A stretch of DNA of 64,000 nucleotides from Lucifuga dentata (GCA_014773175.1 VXCM01000825.1:30286-94285); one strand, 5' to 3'; shown: positions 13,331 through 25,066, counted from the first letter of the stretch. Made by a program: numbers and translations. The notes: generated from the sequence alone by a model not told the origin.

Positions 13331-13419
13331 TATGAATACACTAAGTTATATAGCAGCTTGATATGAATATGTGTATATACTATAGGTCAGATATGTAAGA
13401 AGTATAAATGAGCATGTTT

Positions 13420-13452
13420 TATATATATATATATATATATCTATATATATAG

Positions 13453-13484
<32 letters not shown>

Positions 13485-13506
13485 ATATACATACATATAT
13501 ATATAC
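13420..13506. repeat. (TA)n microsatellite
   Basis: TA repeat with short interruptions (CTATATATATAGA, then TACACATACATATA). Its inner part is palindromic and could form a cruciform. Confidence 0.92.
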
Positions 13507-14241
13507 TCATATTTAAGAGATGGAGAAGGAATTACAAGGCTTGGTTTTTAACAGTACATGTTTGGCTCCTTTTACACATTGTTTTAAAATGTGATTTGTG
13601 TATCCAGATATCTGGAAAATGACATGATTTGCTGTTATCTCGTTATCTGTATTCTACATTGTGATCAGATCTTAGTTAGTCAGTTATTGCATTAACAAAG
13701 CCTGTTTTTCCTCCTCGCTCCATGCATGAGCTTCATTTGTTTTTAGAAATGACAGTAGCTTGTTTTGTGTGGGTTCTAGCTGTCTGCATTCCAGGTGCAG
13801 GTTCCCAGTTTTGTCAAGTAACAGCGCCTGCTTCAAAATAACTTTATTAACAACAGTGAGTGGAGCCGGGATGATGAGGTGGGGTGACCTTTTCGATTTG
13901 TGGATAGATTTCATTTTACACGTGTCTCATCTGTACAGTTTACATTTACTAATCATCCCCTTTAGGATTCTGCGATTCTGTGATCGAGTAATTCAATGCA
14001 AAATCAACCAATCAGCACATATTATGTGAGAGCTCACAATGTGGACCAATCCCCACACTTTTAGTGCATCAAAGGGTCCAATCAAAAGTGGGTTGGTAAT
14101 TTTGGCCAATTATTGCACTGTTACCGCGTGAAATGGCCCAATCCAACCACACGTCAACACACTTTTTCCCCCCTGGCCTGTCAGCGTATTCATTTGCTAA
14201 GATGATGGCTGATAGTTGATGGCTGACATCATTCTCATTTG

Positions 14242-14433
14242 CCAGCAAAAATAACAGCTAAAGACCGTGCGAAACAATTTCCAAATGTTTTACATGAAAG
14301 TGGGGGGAAATTGTTTTGCACTCTGTGCAGTGTTGTGCTGGAACACAAGAAAAGTCGACACATAACTTACTTGGAATCAGCAAAGCATATGAGACTGTCA
14401 GATCAGTTACACAGCAGTGGTAGATCAGCATGA
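14242..14433 (+). pseudogene. CGGBP1-like/BED-type zinc-finger remnant of a hAT transposase
   Basis: The frame encodes about 63 residues beginning PAKITAKDRAKQFPNVL and ends in TGA. The stretch ESGGKLFCTLCSVVLEH resembles the N-terminal domain of CGGBP1 and related hAT transposases: the G-G-K-L-F-C-x2-C motif, then an H-x8-H pair in HITYLESAKH. This domain binds DNA in hAT transposases and in the domesticated protein CGGBP1. There is no ATG in frame (an in-frame TGA lies 16 bases upstream), and no RNase-H-like catalytic or dimerisation domain follows. It is therefore a broken transposase remnant and not a gene. Confidence 0.7.
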
Positions 14434-14552
14434 CTGAAATGGCAGCAGGAAGACTGTGGCAAGTGCTGAAAGTATCACAGTGAGCGGCGTTTTACTCAAA
14501 CTTTTACCAGCATTTCCCATTATGTCCCGCCACAGTCTCATAATGAACCGAA

Positions 14553-14683
14553 AATATTTTTATTTCATCATCTCTCACTCCCAGCCAGAAAATGTCTGCT
14601 AGCTGTGATGCTAATTTNAATATTTTTATTTCATCATCTCTCACTCCCAGCCAGAAAATGTCTGCTAGCTGTGATGCTAATTT
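14553..14683. repeat. Exact 65-bp tandem duplication around N at 14618 (assembly overlap)
   Basis: Positions 14553-14617 and 14619-14683 match over 65 bases, starting AATATTTTTATTTCATC and ending GATGCTAATTT. Read as an unmerged contig overlap inside the hAT element, so the true element is probably about 66 bp shorter. Confidence 0.88.
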
Positions 14684-14988
14684 TTGCTATGTTCATCTCC
14701 ATTGACATATGCTAAACACCTCAGTGATCTAAAAGTCCACTAACTGCAATGCTAATTAGTTGAATATGAGGAAAATAGGAAAATAAACTAAATTGAGCAC
14801 TTTAAAAGTTTCCAGTTGTTTTTGTATTATGTGTTCTGTTTAAAATTGTCCTAAAACTGAGCACATGACTTTTTATTGCTTTATATGAAATTAACATGAA
14901 AAATAAACCTTGCAAAATGTATCGCAGAATTTCCAAAAAGTTGCTGCAAAAAAAAGAAAAAAAAAATGCGTTTGGCCACAGAAATCAC

Positions 14989-15020
<32 letters not shown>

Positions 15021-15047
15021 CGAAATCCTGGAGGGACTGACTAGTCA

Positions 15048-15725
15048 TGCAGCTAGTTGTGACTGAGATGTGATCACAGCAGGAGACAGACCACTTCTGT
15101 ATGAGATCAGGCATATCGGAGTATATTCTGACTGCAATGCTTTCTGATTGCAGTTTACATGTGTTTTTTCTTATCTGGATAACATATCTGGATCATGTTT
15201 TAATGCGAGGTGTAAATGGGGCCTTAGTAATTTTATGAAAGTGATTTGAATATTACTTGAAATACAGAATCTAGTGGGAGCAAATAATTTTGATGGAATA
15301 AATTTTTACAATACTTGTGTGCAATATTACTAACACTACATTGATTGCATGACCTCATACATGTTATCTATAGAGTCAAGGCATACACAGTCCATATCAG
15401 TTCATGTAAAGCAGCTGCATACAGCCAAGTTTACTGTGCTGTGTTCTTCATACAACCTCTCAGGTATGAACACTTTCCACCAGCTCCACCTGTCTAGACT
15501 TAACGTTCCCAGCTGGCAGGCTACAGGGGAATGGCCCTCTCACCGAGGCTTTACTGAGAGCCATGTCGTTCAAATGCCAGGGTGCCCAGTGGCAGGATCT
15601 GCAGCCCTGTTCTGGATATCAGCTTTCATAGGATCAAAGCACTGGCAGCAATATCCTCCCCCTCATCAGCCGTGCAGCAGTGCACAGACCCAAGGGATAC
15701 GATCAGCAGTGGGGAGGAGGGAATG

Positions 15726-15728
<3 letters not shown>
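15048..15728. other. Non-coding DNA, nothing recognised
   Basis: The 125-codon frame at 15349-15726 begins with ATG but lacks any recognisable domain and ends at a GA microsatellite. Chance open frame is the simplest reading. Confidence 0.5.

Positions 15729-15769
<41 letters not shown>
15729..15769. repeat. (GA)n microsatellite
   Basis: Pure AG dinucleotide run of about 40 bp opening a longer purine-rich block that continues to about 15975. Confidence 0.95.
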
Positions 15770-15773
<4 letters not shown>

Positions 15774-15954
15774 TAGACATAGAAGGAGAGTTGGGGGGGG
15801 TGAGGCTGGTGAAGAAGGGGAGGGTTTAAGGGATAGGGAGATGAGACCTAGGTTAAGGGCCTGCAGGGCTAGGGAGGATGGGGTGGGTGAGAGAGGGTAG
15901 GAGGATGGAGGAGAGGGTTGTTAGTATGTTTGAAGACAGCGGGGGTGNGCTGAA

Positions 15955-15973
15955 GGGAGGGGGTGGGGGAGGG
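15955..15973 (+). other. G-quadruplex motif next to an N (15948)
   Basis: Four G runs separated by single bases: GGG-A-GGGGG-T-GGGGG-A-GGG. Single-base loops favour a very stable quadruplex. The N at 15948, seven bases upstream, is the only single N outside a simple repeat that has no 64-66 bp duplication around it. That suggests sequencing dropout at this structure. Confidence 0.75.
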
Positions 15974-16094
15974 ATACGATGGCCATGCAGGGTGTCTAAA
16001 CGAGACAGATACGCCAGTCCCATCAACATGTAGGGTCTGGGTCTCTAGATGGAGCCCTAACAGCTGATTTTCCCTCAGCACAACCGCGTCTGTG

Positions 16095-16440
16095 CATCCC
16101 CCCTCTCCCCCCCACGCCTCACCTACCTTCACCAACCCTTACGCCCAAGAGTCTATTTACTCATCCGCTTGTTTGCCGAGAGCGACAGCATACCACCACC
16201 TCCCCCTCCACCCAGACACCCTCCGCACCAGCTCCCCTCCCCCCCTTCCTATCCCCTCTATCATCTTCCTTAGAGATATAAGGAGCGAGGTGCAACACTT
16301 CCCTCTTCCTGCTCTCCTCCCTCTCTCCAGGCGCTTTTTGATTTCTCCTCTCACCTCCTCTTTTTCTCTCCCTCTTTCATATCCCAGAGTGCTTCTTTTC
16401 TTCTGTTCGTTTCTTCCTATCGCTCGCTCTCCTCAAGGTA
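16095..16440. repeat. Pyrimidine-rich tract on the + strand
   Basis: About 345 bp dominated by C and T (CCCTCTCC, CCTCCACCC, TCTCTCC), following the purine-rich block at 15729-15975. The 204-codon frame at 16092-16706 runs through it with a P/L/S-rich translation caused by this composition. Confidence 0.7.
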
Positions 16441-17201
16441 TCAGTGTGTGGTATGGAGTTGTGGCAGAGTCTTTTCTTAAAAGTGCTAGCTCATTAAGGA
16501 GCGAGAGTGTTTGGATATGCGTAGTTTGTATTTTTAGTGTGTTTGTGCCGTTGTGCGGGGCCGTGTTCTCAGTGCGGTGCTTGTGTGTGCGCGCGTGTGT
16601 GGCATGTATGCGTGTCGAGTGTAAAGCAGAGGTAGGAACAGTGCTGAGTCTGATTCTTTCTGTTCCACCGTGGCATTTGGGAGGCACAAACTTTATTCCT
16701 GTATAGAAATAACATCTGTTTACAGTGTTGAACATACGGAACACCAGGCGAGGTGAAACAACAAGATGTTTAAAAGCGTGCTGCAGACTGTAAGGGTGAG
16801 AGGATACAGTAGATATTGTTGAAGACTTTGTTACAAACCCAATTTCACTATGTAGGTCTACACAATATGGAGAAATATTACTATATATATATATGAGTAC
16901 TTTTCCTAATTTCCTAATTGAACAATGACAAAATAATGTGATTATACTTCAAAAAAATTCAATTATGTTTAGAATGTAATACGTGTTTTATTCAGTTTGT
17001 TAGTAAGAAAATTGCAAATGTCACCTTGAAATGACCTTGGAGCTCTCAGATGTTGATCTGTGAAAAATCTGTGAAATTTTTTATCACTCTTCATCTTATC
17101 TATTAAACTACACACTAAGAATGACATGCCTGTTATCCCATCTCAGGTACCATCATGCTATTGTGTACACATACTGTATAAACATTACAATTTTCTGAAA
17201 G

Positions 17202-17204
<3 letters not shown>
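16441..17204. other. Non-coding DNA, nothing recognised
   Basis: A short GTGTGCGCGCGTGTG-like alternating patch at about 16584-16600, then A/T-rich sequence with a TATATATATATA patch at about 16882-16893. No coding or structural feature supported. Confidence 0.55.

Positions 17205-17252
<48 letters not shown>
17205..17252. repeat. (TTA)n trinucleotide microsatellite
   Basis: Pure ATT/TTA repeat of about 16 units. Confidence 0.95.
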
Positions 17253-17253
<1 letters not shown>

Positions 17254-17966
17254 ACTTCATCAGAAATGCATTGTAATTGTTACTGATTGACCTGAAGGAG
17301 TTATAGAAAGGACATAAAAAGTGTAGGAGAGACCAGCAGTCTCATTAAAAATATGTTGCGCAAACAATGGGTATTTATGTTTCTAACGAAAGTTGAACTG
17401 TATTCATCCAAAGATAATTACAAAGGTTTATGCTCTTACTATGTTACCATTAAGAAGATTTTGTCTGTCCATTTACATCAATACCCTCCTTACATGTGTG
17501 ATTGAGTCATCCACATAGTTAGGGACCACTGGACTAGCAGATTACATGCATATATTACAGAGTTATCGCTATAGAAGTCTTTCCAGAAATATCTGGATAT
17601 TCAGATAGTGACTATTTGAGAAAGTGGATGGTGAGACAAAAAGTAGATATAGAAAGAAAAGAATGGGTGTTGAATAATACAAAGGTCAAAAATGCAGCAT
17701 GAACCAGCAATTTTAGGTTAAACCCATGAGATGCAATGCTTTTCCTGGTTTGTTCACATTTAGAGGACACTGTGTCCATACATTGGAGAGCAACCTCAAG
17801 ATGGATATGTCTGTGTTCCCAGTTGCTGTCACCTTATCTCCTGACAACAGATCACATGACTCTCACACACACGTGCACGCGCCCCACACACCAGCAAGCT
17901 TCGCTGTCCCAGCTCAGCTCTGCACCCCAGCAACAGGCTGGCAGCTCCCAGTTCTGAGGTCTGTCC

Positions 17967-17968
<2 letters not shown>

Positions 17969-18027
<59 letters not shown>
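17969..18027. repeat. (TG)n microsatellite
   Basis: Pure TG run of about 58 bp. Open frames across it on both strands encode CVCVCV or THTHTH only. Confidence 0.95.
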
Positions 18028-18028
<1 letters not shown>

Positions 18029-20023
18029 ATAGAGATAGAGCTTACACCATGAATATTTCAGCCTTGACCCAGTTCCCCCATGCCTGGGATGTCCTGTCTT
18101 CACCAGAGGAGACGTGGTGTCATACATTCCAGGTTGTTCACTGAGTCATTGTGCTCGCTGTGACATTTCAACCCACTTCCACTTAATTCATATGAAATCA
18201 GGATTATATTGTGTGTCAGCCAATGCTGTGCAGGCCTGTCTGTCAGGTGGATATTTATCATGGACAAAATGTCTTCAGTGACATTCATATAATACACAGT
18301 ATAACTGTTCCTTTGATTTATGTTCTGTAAAATTAAAGACGTACAGGCACTGAGGTCACAGATTAAGGGCAGCATATACAGCCATTCTTTAATTTATACA
18401 CACATATAGTGCACACACAAAGAAATCGTGCACAATGAATCGCCTTAAGGCCCATCCTATATGTGCAGAGTCTTCCTGGAAAGAGGAAGGTAGCAGTAGC
18501 TGGCAGGCTCACTGCTCAGATCAATAGAGGATTGCTTTTACTGCTGTTTGTGGATGCCTCCTCTCCACTGTGTTATTTTATCCTTCAGTGAGCCCTGTTC
18601 ATTTGTTGTTCATTTGCTCTGCTGTGTTGGTTCAATAAATCTTATATCATCTTTGTTTTCCCCCATTACAAATAGCTGGCTCTACTTTGCCAGGTCCTCC
18701 GCAGTATGTTGGCTCGTCCTCAGCAGTTATTGTCTTTCCAGTACTATCCGCCGAGCCCATCTGTGTGCTGGGAGAACATATTTGATGGAAATGTGATGAA
18801 GAAAATCAAATTTACATACAGGCATCACACATGCGAACATACAATATGCTTTGAAACAATACCATGATGACACATATGCAAGAAAAAAAAATCCCCTCCT
18901 TACATACACACACAACAGACACACACACACACATGCTTACACAAACATGCTATAGCTGACCTGCCATAAGCTCCATTTAGGTCACAGTCTGGCTGACCAC
19001 AGGTGGTCTTCCTGTCACTGTGGGTCGCAACCAGTGGACCATGACTACAGAGGATTAGCTGGTGAAGGTACAGTACCACAAAAGGCAGTTTGTATTACAC
19101 ACAAGAGAACTTAAATTTAATTGAAAAGAAGTGAGAAAGGCAATAAGGCTATTGCACGAGGAGAGGAAAGGAGAGGAGAAGAGACTGAGTTTCTTCGTCC
19201 ACAGACATCTGCAGCTGAGGGTGCCAGGCCTGCCAGGGAAGCTGTCAAGCTCTCGCTGCCGACAACCCCAGTGCCACCCATTTCTGTTTATGTTTTATTC
19301 CTCTGCTTCCTTGTCATGGCAACTGCTATGTTTCCTTTCCTCACCATCCTTCTTCTCAATGACCTGCTTTTCCCCACCTCATTTCCTCTTTTTCTTCATG
19401 TAAAGTGATTCTCCAGGTGGAGGTTGGCATTCAGAGGGTTGTGGACTGGCAGTTGACTGGTGCGCGGTTTCTCCGTGAACCCGTGGTTACACTGGGGACT
19501 GAGGACCCGAGGACTCTTGAAGCTCAGTGTGGCTAACGTCCAGCATCTCCTCATCGAGTAAGACCGCTGTCTGGCCACAAGGAGCTTTCCTAGTTTCAGA
19601 CAAAGGATGTCAGGTCCCCTAAATACTGTCAGAAGTAGTTAGAAATTATACTGATGGCTTATTAATTTGCGCAGGTCATTTCCTCAACATTCTGTGGAAA
19701 GAAATTATCAGACCTTATTTATCATATTTTTTCAGCAATTTTGGGCCGTCTGTTTTTGGTATACATGAGTATGATTTATTGTCAATCCATCAATATAAAA
19801 GTGACATTTCAATCTGTCTGTATGATGCTGTAATATTTCCTCAGTGTGTTGTCTGCACTTTAGTGTGTCTGTGTACCTGTGGAGGTGTGTATTATAGAAC
19901 AGAAGATCACCTTGACTACGACCAGTCACAGAGAGCCGTGGGCACTGAAACTGAGAAGGCGGGGCTGAATTGGTTCCCAGAAGGCCGTTCTGTTCAGCAC
20001 AGCCGTCTGCAGCCCCCTTTAGA

Positions 20024-20025
<2 letters not shown>
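18028..20025. other. Non-coding DNA, nothing recognised with confidence
   Basis: Contains CA-rich imperfect sequence at 18905-18945 and a more GC-balanced stretch at 19420-19610 with no coding frame I can support. Small frames at 19121-19408 have no recognisable domain. Confidence 0.5.
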
Positions 20026-20059
<34 letters not shown>

Positions 20060-20085
20060 TACACACACACACACACACACACACA
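20026..20085. repeat. Compound (TC)n-(AC)n microsatellite
   Basis: CTCTC run to about 20054, a short TTTTAT spacer, then an AC run to 20085. Confidence 0.94.
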
Positions 20086-20232
20086 TGCACACGCGCACAC
20101 CCCTCCAGCTGGGAGGTCCCGGGAGGTAGTGAGGCTCACTGACTGATTAGGTCCCAGGTAAAGCACTGCCCGGGAGCCTGCAAGAAAGCCAAAGTCAATG
20201 ACAGCGCACACACACACATGCACACGTGTCTA

Positions 20233-20262
20233 CTGTACACCTCTCCCTGCGTGTTCATACAT

Positions 20263-20296
<34 letters not shown>

Positions 20297-20327
20297 NCTG
20301 TACACCTCTCCCTGCGTGTTCATACAT

Positions 20328-20361
<34 letters not shown>
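20233..20361. repeat. Exact 64-bp tandem duplication around N at 20297, with (CA)n
   Basis: Positions 20233-20296 and 20298-20361 match, starting CTGTACACCTCTCCCTGCG and ending in a CA repeat plus G. Single N between the copies. Read as an unmerged contig overlap with one true copy. Confidence 0.87.
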
Positions 20362-20363
<2 letters not shown>

Positions 20364-21184
20364 TTGCATACGCCTACTGTCTCTATCAGACAGCTGCTCA
20401 TGCAGTCTGCTCGCCACTGGGATTTCCCTGTATTGTATAAGATATAACGATATTACTCTCTCTATTTGCTGGATAGTTAGGCACCATGCCAAGCAACTCA
20501 CTTATGAAATTGGGGTAAAATTATGATGTTATTTAAGGATACAAAATGGCTATGGATTAGAACAGATAAAAAATTGTATTTGGACTGCATTTTGTTTCTA
20601 TCCCTTGTTAAATTCCTCCCTTCTTCATTCCACTTTTATCTTATTTACTTTCCTCTCTTCCTGATGTCCTCCCCTCTAAACGTTCTCAACAATAGTCTCG
20701 CCTTTAACAATGGCTTTCATAGCACTGTGCCCACATTTATAAACCATGTACCACAGTGCAAATCAGGAAGTTACTGGACAATGGCCTCAGCCCCCTCCAA
20801 TCCACAGGCAGTAAAAAGATAGCAGTTTCTGATTCTATTCTTTTCTCTTTGACATTTTACAGTCCGTCAGCCTGTAAGTAACTCCGTAGTTCGAAGCTCA
20901 GACCGGAACCCTCCCGTGCTATTTCCAGCCTGTTTCTGAAAACCCGCTATTGTGGAGGTATAATTACAGGCCCATACGCTGTACTTAATTCTCAAACAAT
21001 AGGGTATACTTTTACACAAGGACATGAAATTACTCTCCATTCAGAACATGCTTGACTAGACAACAGAGCTCTTCATGTTCAGAGGACATGTACGCTGCCG
21101 TGACGATGCTGTGCAGAAATCAGACTGAAAGTCTCTTCCTGTTGTTCTCACTCATTACCACAATGTATTCTGGCAATTATGATG

Positions 21185-21221
21185 ATCCATCCATCCATCC
21201 ATCCATCCATCCATCCATCCA
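21185..21221. repeat. (ATCC)n tetranucleotide microsatellite
   Basis: About nine ATCC units, which read as SIHPSIHP in one frame. Followed by degenerate CTGCCTGCC/TATCTGTC units. Confidence 0.95.
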
Positions 21222-21394
21222 TTCATCTGCCTGCCTATCTGTCTAATCTCATCTCTGCTTATTTTCTTTTGTCTTCTTGTGACATATTAGGTGAACAGAA
21301 AGGACACTGCAGACTGTCATACAAGCTTTTGTGTATTTCAGGAAAAGGCAACCCGGAAAGTCAGCCAGCCTGAAGCATATCATGCTTCTTGTAA

Positions 21395-21414
21395 TTTTTT
21401 TTTTTTTTTTTTTT
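21395..21414. repeat. Poly(T) tract
   Basis: About 20 T residues. A second T tract lies at about 21511-21521. No neighbouring retroposon body was recognised. Confidence 0.85.
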
Positions 21415-21599
21415 CCATTTCCTCACTTTCATTCTTGGAATAAGTTGATGAAGTTCTCTAATTAATTTGTAACCAAACACAACCATCACAGAAGTTCACA
21501 TCAGAGAAGATTTTTTTTTTTCTTTTCAGTGTTTTTCTTTCTGTGTTTTCTCTTTCCTTCGTCTTTTTCCCTTGGTAGCTCTGTTATTCCTCATTGGTA

Positions 21600-21870
21600 G
21601 CTGCCCTGTGTCTGACAGCGATGGTGTTGTTTCTCCGTACGCTGTTGGCCTCCTTCCTCTCCGACAGTCACCCAGCTCCTGACTCCTAATTGCTGGAAAT
21701 GCTAGCAGCATCTGGTCCTGGTGAGCGTCTTTGTCGACGACAGTGGTTATCCAGTCGTTTGACAGCTGGATGCCATAACGTCATCACCTTGGCGACAGAC
21801 TGGACTCTGGTGCAGTTGTGGAGTGCCTGCCACTCAGCATTACCAGCCAGCCTCACAGAAGAGACGGGGC
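21600..21870. other. Possible conserved non-coding element or regulatory island
   Basis: A repeat-free block with retained CpGs. It contains TTTGACAGCTGG (overlapping TGACAG and CAGCTG sites, of the kind bound by TALE-homeodomain and bHLH factors), CATAACGTCATCACC (CRE-like) and CTAATTGC. Overlapping frames on both strands show no recognisable domain and no splice-flanked exon. Regulatory use is inferred from texture only. Confidence 0.25.
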
Positions 21871-21989
21871 ATTTCATGCATCCAAGAAATGAGGCAGTTT
21901 CAGAGTCAGATTTGATAATAAGCTTATTTCACCCCCCACTGCAACACACCACAGCAAACACCAATCCAGCTCCCCCTGACTAACCCCAG

Positions 21990-23930
21990 CCTGTGGGAAA
22001 GGGACAAATATTTTAGTGGCTATTAATTTAGGTTTGGCTTATCAACTTTAAAATAATCATTCGATATCATGTTACATTGCCATGTCATACTATTTATTTC
22101 TCCATTTTCCATGTAGGATTTCAGCGTTTTTAAGCAGAGACCTTATTGGCCTTGAGAAAAATCAGAGAGAATTAACTCTTTGGGAATTCTTTTTGTTTCC
22201 CTTGTATCTCTTTCAACCTCCCACTCTAGTTCTCTCCTCATCTCCTCTCTCTTCATTCCCTTGTGACCACATGTTTTCTATGATCCATGTTTTCTATGAA
22301 GTCAGGCTCAAAGTTCGTTTATTCGGCCTTTCTGTGCAGTGGACTAGTTCAGTTCTGCAGTTGAAGTAGTTGTTATCGCTAACAGTTATTTGCTGCTGTT
22401 TGTACACCAAAGAGCTTTTTCAAATTAAATTGTGGAATTTAGGGAGACTTAGACACCTTATGTGTAGAAAATCTGCTAGCATTTGTGGTTAATGAATGTG
22501 GACATTTTGGGGTTACTGTATTACATTTAGATGTTAAGGTATTCATCTGTAGTTAGGCTAGTTAACTTGATCTGATGAAATGTGAAATTTTAGCTTATAT
22601 TTTAAATCTAGAAAACAATATTAACAGCGAGAATATTGCATATAACACCACCCAGCTCAATGCACACATTCAGAGTTTTTAAGTTTGCACACCACTTGCA
22701 CAGGATATGATTTGAAATTTCATCAAAATCTAATTAAACAACATGGTCTGTTCCCACTCACCCTTCTATGCTGGAAACACGTCTTTACTCCTAACTATTT
22801 ATACTGGGATTGTCAGAAGGAAGGAAAGTTTGAAAAACAAACATGCATCCTTGTTCGTGCATGATGGCAATCCGTTCCACACATCACATCATATTTGCTG
22901 CTATTTCATATCCATGCATGAGCAAACAGTGGTGGCCATACAGGAGAGGAGGCGGCAGGGGAGCAAACAGCACGAGGGCATCGTGTTCAAACTGTGGTGA
23001 CCAGTGGCTCCTGCCTGTCCATGGCCTCATGGTGTTGCTCCTGCCCCAGTGGTTCAATGCAGGTATTCACTCACAGGATTCCAGTGGCCACCAAAACATC
23101 GAGCTCAAATGGACACAGTGACTCTTCTAGGTAAATAGTTTCCTGTGCCAAAAAGCTAAGCCTTCTCACCCCTCTCTCTCTCACTCTCTGGCTTTGTTTC
23201 CTGCACAGCCCCAAAATGAAAATGAGCACACTGTTTAACAGACTTTCACAGCTCACATCCTAGAATTAAATGCTCCCAGTCAGTAATAAAAGAAAATGCT
23301 GCGTTGGCACCGTTTTCTTTCCTAGAAAAGATACTAATGATGATTTGGGGGGTGGTTTACCTCAAGTCTACGTGTATAAATAGATTAATAGAATGACATT
23401 ACTTTATGAAAAAGAAACAAACATCATAAGCAATGGAGAGTAATTTCCCTTTCTTTTATTGTTAAATTGTGCAATTAGTCTTTTATATGCAGTGTCTCAC
23501 CTAAGCAGCTGCGAAAACTGAAGAAGACTTGACAATTTGCTGTACTCTTGACAGAAACTAAAGGCAAACATGGGGCTACAGAAAAGGCAGACAGCCCACA
23601 AGAGAACAAACCGCACCACAGAGAGAACAAAGTTAACCACAGCCTCCTGAAACAAGGCAGGTGTATATTATCTCCCTGCACGCCTTCAACTCATGTTGTT
23701 TTTGCCTATTGTTTGCTGATTGGTTCATTAGTTTTGGTCCAGTCTGATCTGAAATTACGCATTTTATTTGTCTGTGCTGAAAAGTTTGTTTTAACAGTGC
23801 TCCGAGCTTTTATTTATTGATCATTTGTGGTGTAATTTATATTAGTAACCCTTGAGGTGAACCTTTATTTACATTGCAACATTGCACCTCAGTCTGATGT
23901 GCAAACCGTGAGATGCCAAAGTGTGTGACA
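21990..23930. other. Non-coding DNA, nothing recognised
   Basis: Ordinary unique sequence. The overlapping frames at 22743-23121 and 23475-23820 have no recognisable domains and mixed starts. Confidence 0.55.
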
Positions 23931-23938
23931 TCACTAGT

Positions 23939-24071
23939 TTGCATGACAGCACTGAAGTGTCAGACCCAACCTCGCTATCATTAGTAATAGTGAACATGAG
24001 TTGTNTTGCATGACAGCACTGAAGTGTCAGACCCAACCTCGCTATCATTAGTAATAGTGAACATGAGTTGT
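23939..24071. repeat. Exact 66-bp tandem duplication around N at 24005 (assembly overlap)
   Basis: Positions 23939-24004 and 24006-24071 match, starting TTGCATGACAGCACTGAAG and ending CATGAGTTGT, followed by a T run. Single N between the copies. Read as an unmerged contig overlap. Confidence 0.88.
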
Positions 24072-24439
24072 TTTTTTTTTAATCATGGAAAAGAAATAAA
24101 GTACAAGCTTCTTTACTGTTAATGAAATAATACAGTACATTGACCTTAATGAGTAACACCTAGTCAAATCAAGCAATCCTTTCCCAGGACTAAACAAATC
24201 ATCTATCAAAGATAAATAATTAAATTTATCCTTATAGACCTGCAGTAAGTTCTGGAAAAGTACCTGATGTAGAATCAAATATTTCTCATTAACCTTTCTG
24301 CATGATTTATAGACTATGACATAAGTAGCGACTGGTGTATTTTTGCAGGAACCACAGCATCGTCTGGCTACAGCAAGCACTGGTCTACGAGCTTTCCACA
24401 TTTATCGAGCATAATTGCCGCTTAAAGTCTTAAATTATT

Positions 24440-24760
24440 TATTATTGTGAAATCTGACAGTGCTGCTCAGAAGCAAATTGGGATCATCTTCCATGACCAC
24501 CAAGGATTTGCAGATTGGAGGCAGAACTAAGTTTATTTCCTCTGCTCTGCTTTTATCCCTGCAAACGAAGCGTTTAAAAGGATCACCCGCGACAGATAAC
24601 CACGTTACTGTACAGACGAATAACGCCGCTGCTCTTAAGATCCTGATTTTGTCTGTGGATTTTTTTCTCTCCTTCCTTCACCCCGGTCTAATTGTGATGA
24701 AGCTCTCCCTGTGGGTTTTAATGGTTGACACGGCAAAACATTCTTAAATCCTCCACACTG
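24440..24760. other. Possible conserved non-coding element
   Basis: A 320-bp repeat-free block of balanced composition with retained CpGs (CACCCGCGACAG, ACGAATAACGCCGC), between A/T-rich flanks. The 95-codon frame on the + strand has no recognisable domain and no splice context. It stands out visually as one of the more information-dense blocks, but function is unproven. Confidence 0.22.
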
Positions 24761-25064
24761 CTCCCTCCCTTATGAGGCCCAGTATCTTAAAAGCAAAAAG
24801 GATGTATGTCTAATTCCCAAATTTATCACGTCGCAAAATGATGCATTAAATGAGAGGGGACACGCTCTGATTTGAAATGCTGACTTAAGAAAAGAAGTTC
24901 TGATTTTCAAAATGAGTTTAGATGGGCTCATCTTCACCCCTCACCCACCCGCTCGCCTCCCACGTTCTCTTGCTTTCCCAGTTATATCAACGCTCCCTCC
25001 TTGAGGGAGACCATAGAGCTCTTTCTTTGTCTGCTTCTCTCCTTCGCTCCCTCTTTCTCTCAAA

Positions 25065-25066
<2 letters not shown>

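Larger units (their letters stand above)
13948..15047 (+). mobile_element. Internally deleted hAT DNA transposon (about 1.08 kb)
   Basis: The left end, from 13956, reads TCCCCTTTAGGATTCTGCG. The right end, reverse-complemented from 15039, reads CAGTCCCTCCAGGATTTCG. The inverted termini match mainly in the TCCC...AGGATT core. Flanking 8-bp sequences ACTAATCA (13948-13955) and ACTAGTCA (15040-15047) match at 7 of 8 positions, which fits the 8-bp target duplication of hAT elements. The interior carries a CGGBP1-like zinc-finger frame (14242-14433) but no transposase catalytic region, plus A-rich stretches near the right end. The first few terminal bases on the left appear lost. The N at 14618 with its 65-bp duplication lies inside. 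Confidence 0.72.

Noticed and set aside
16092..16706. Longest + strand frame (204 codons)
   Set aside because: Begins in a C/T-rich tract that removes stop codons by composition. No domain and no splice context.
21185..21221. Regularly spaced short repeats considered as a CRISPR-like array
   Set aside because: It is a contiguous ATCC microsatellite with no spacers. The genome is eukaryotic and no CRISPR array is present anywhere in the window.
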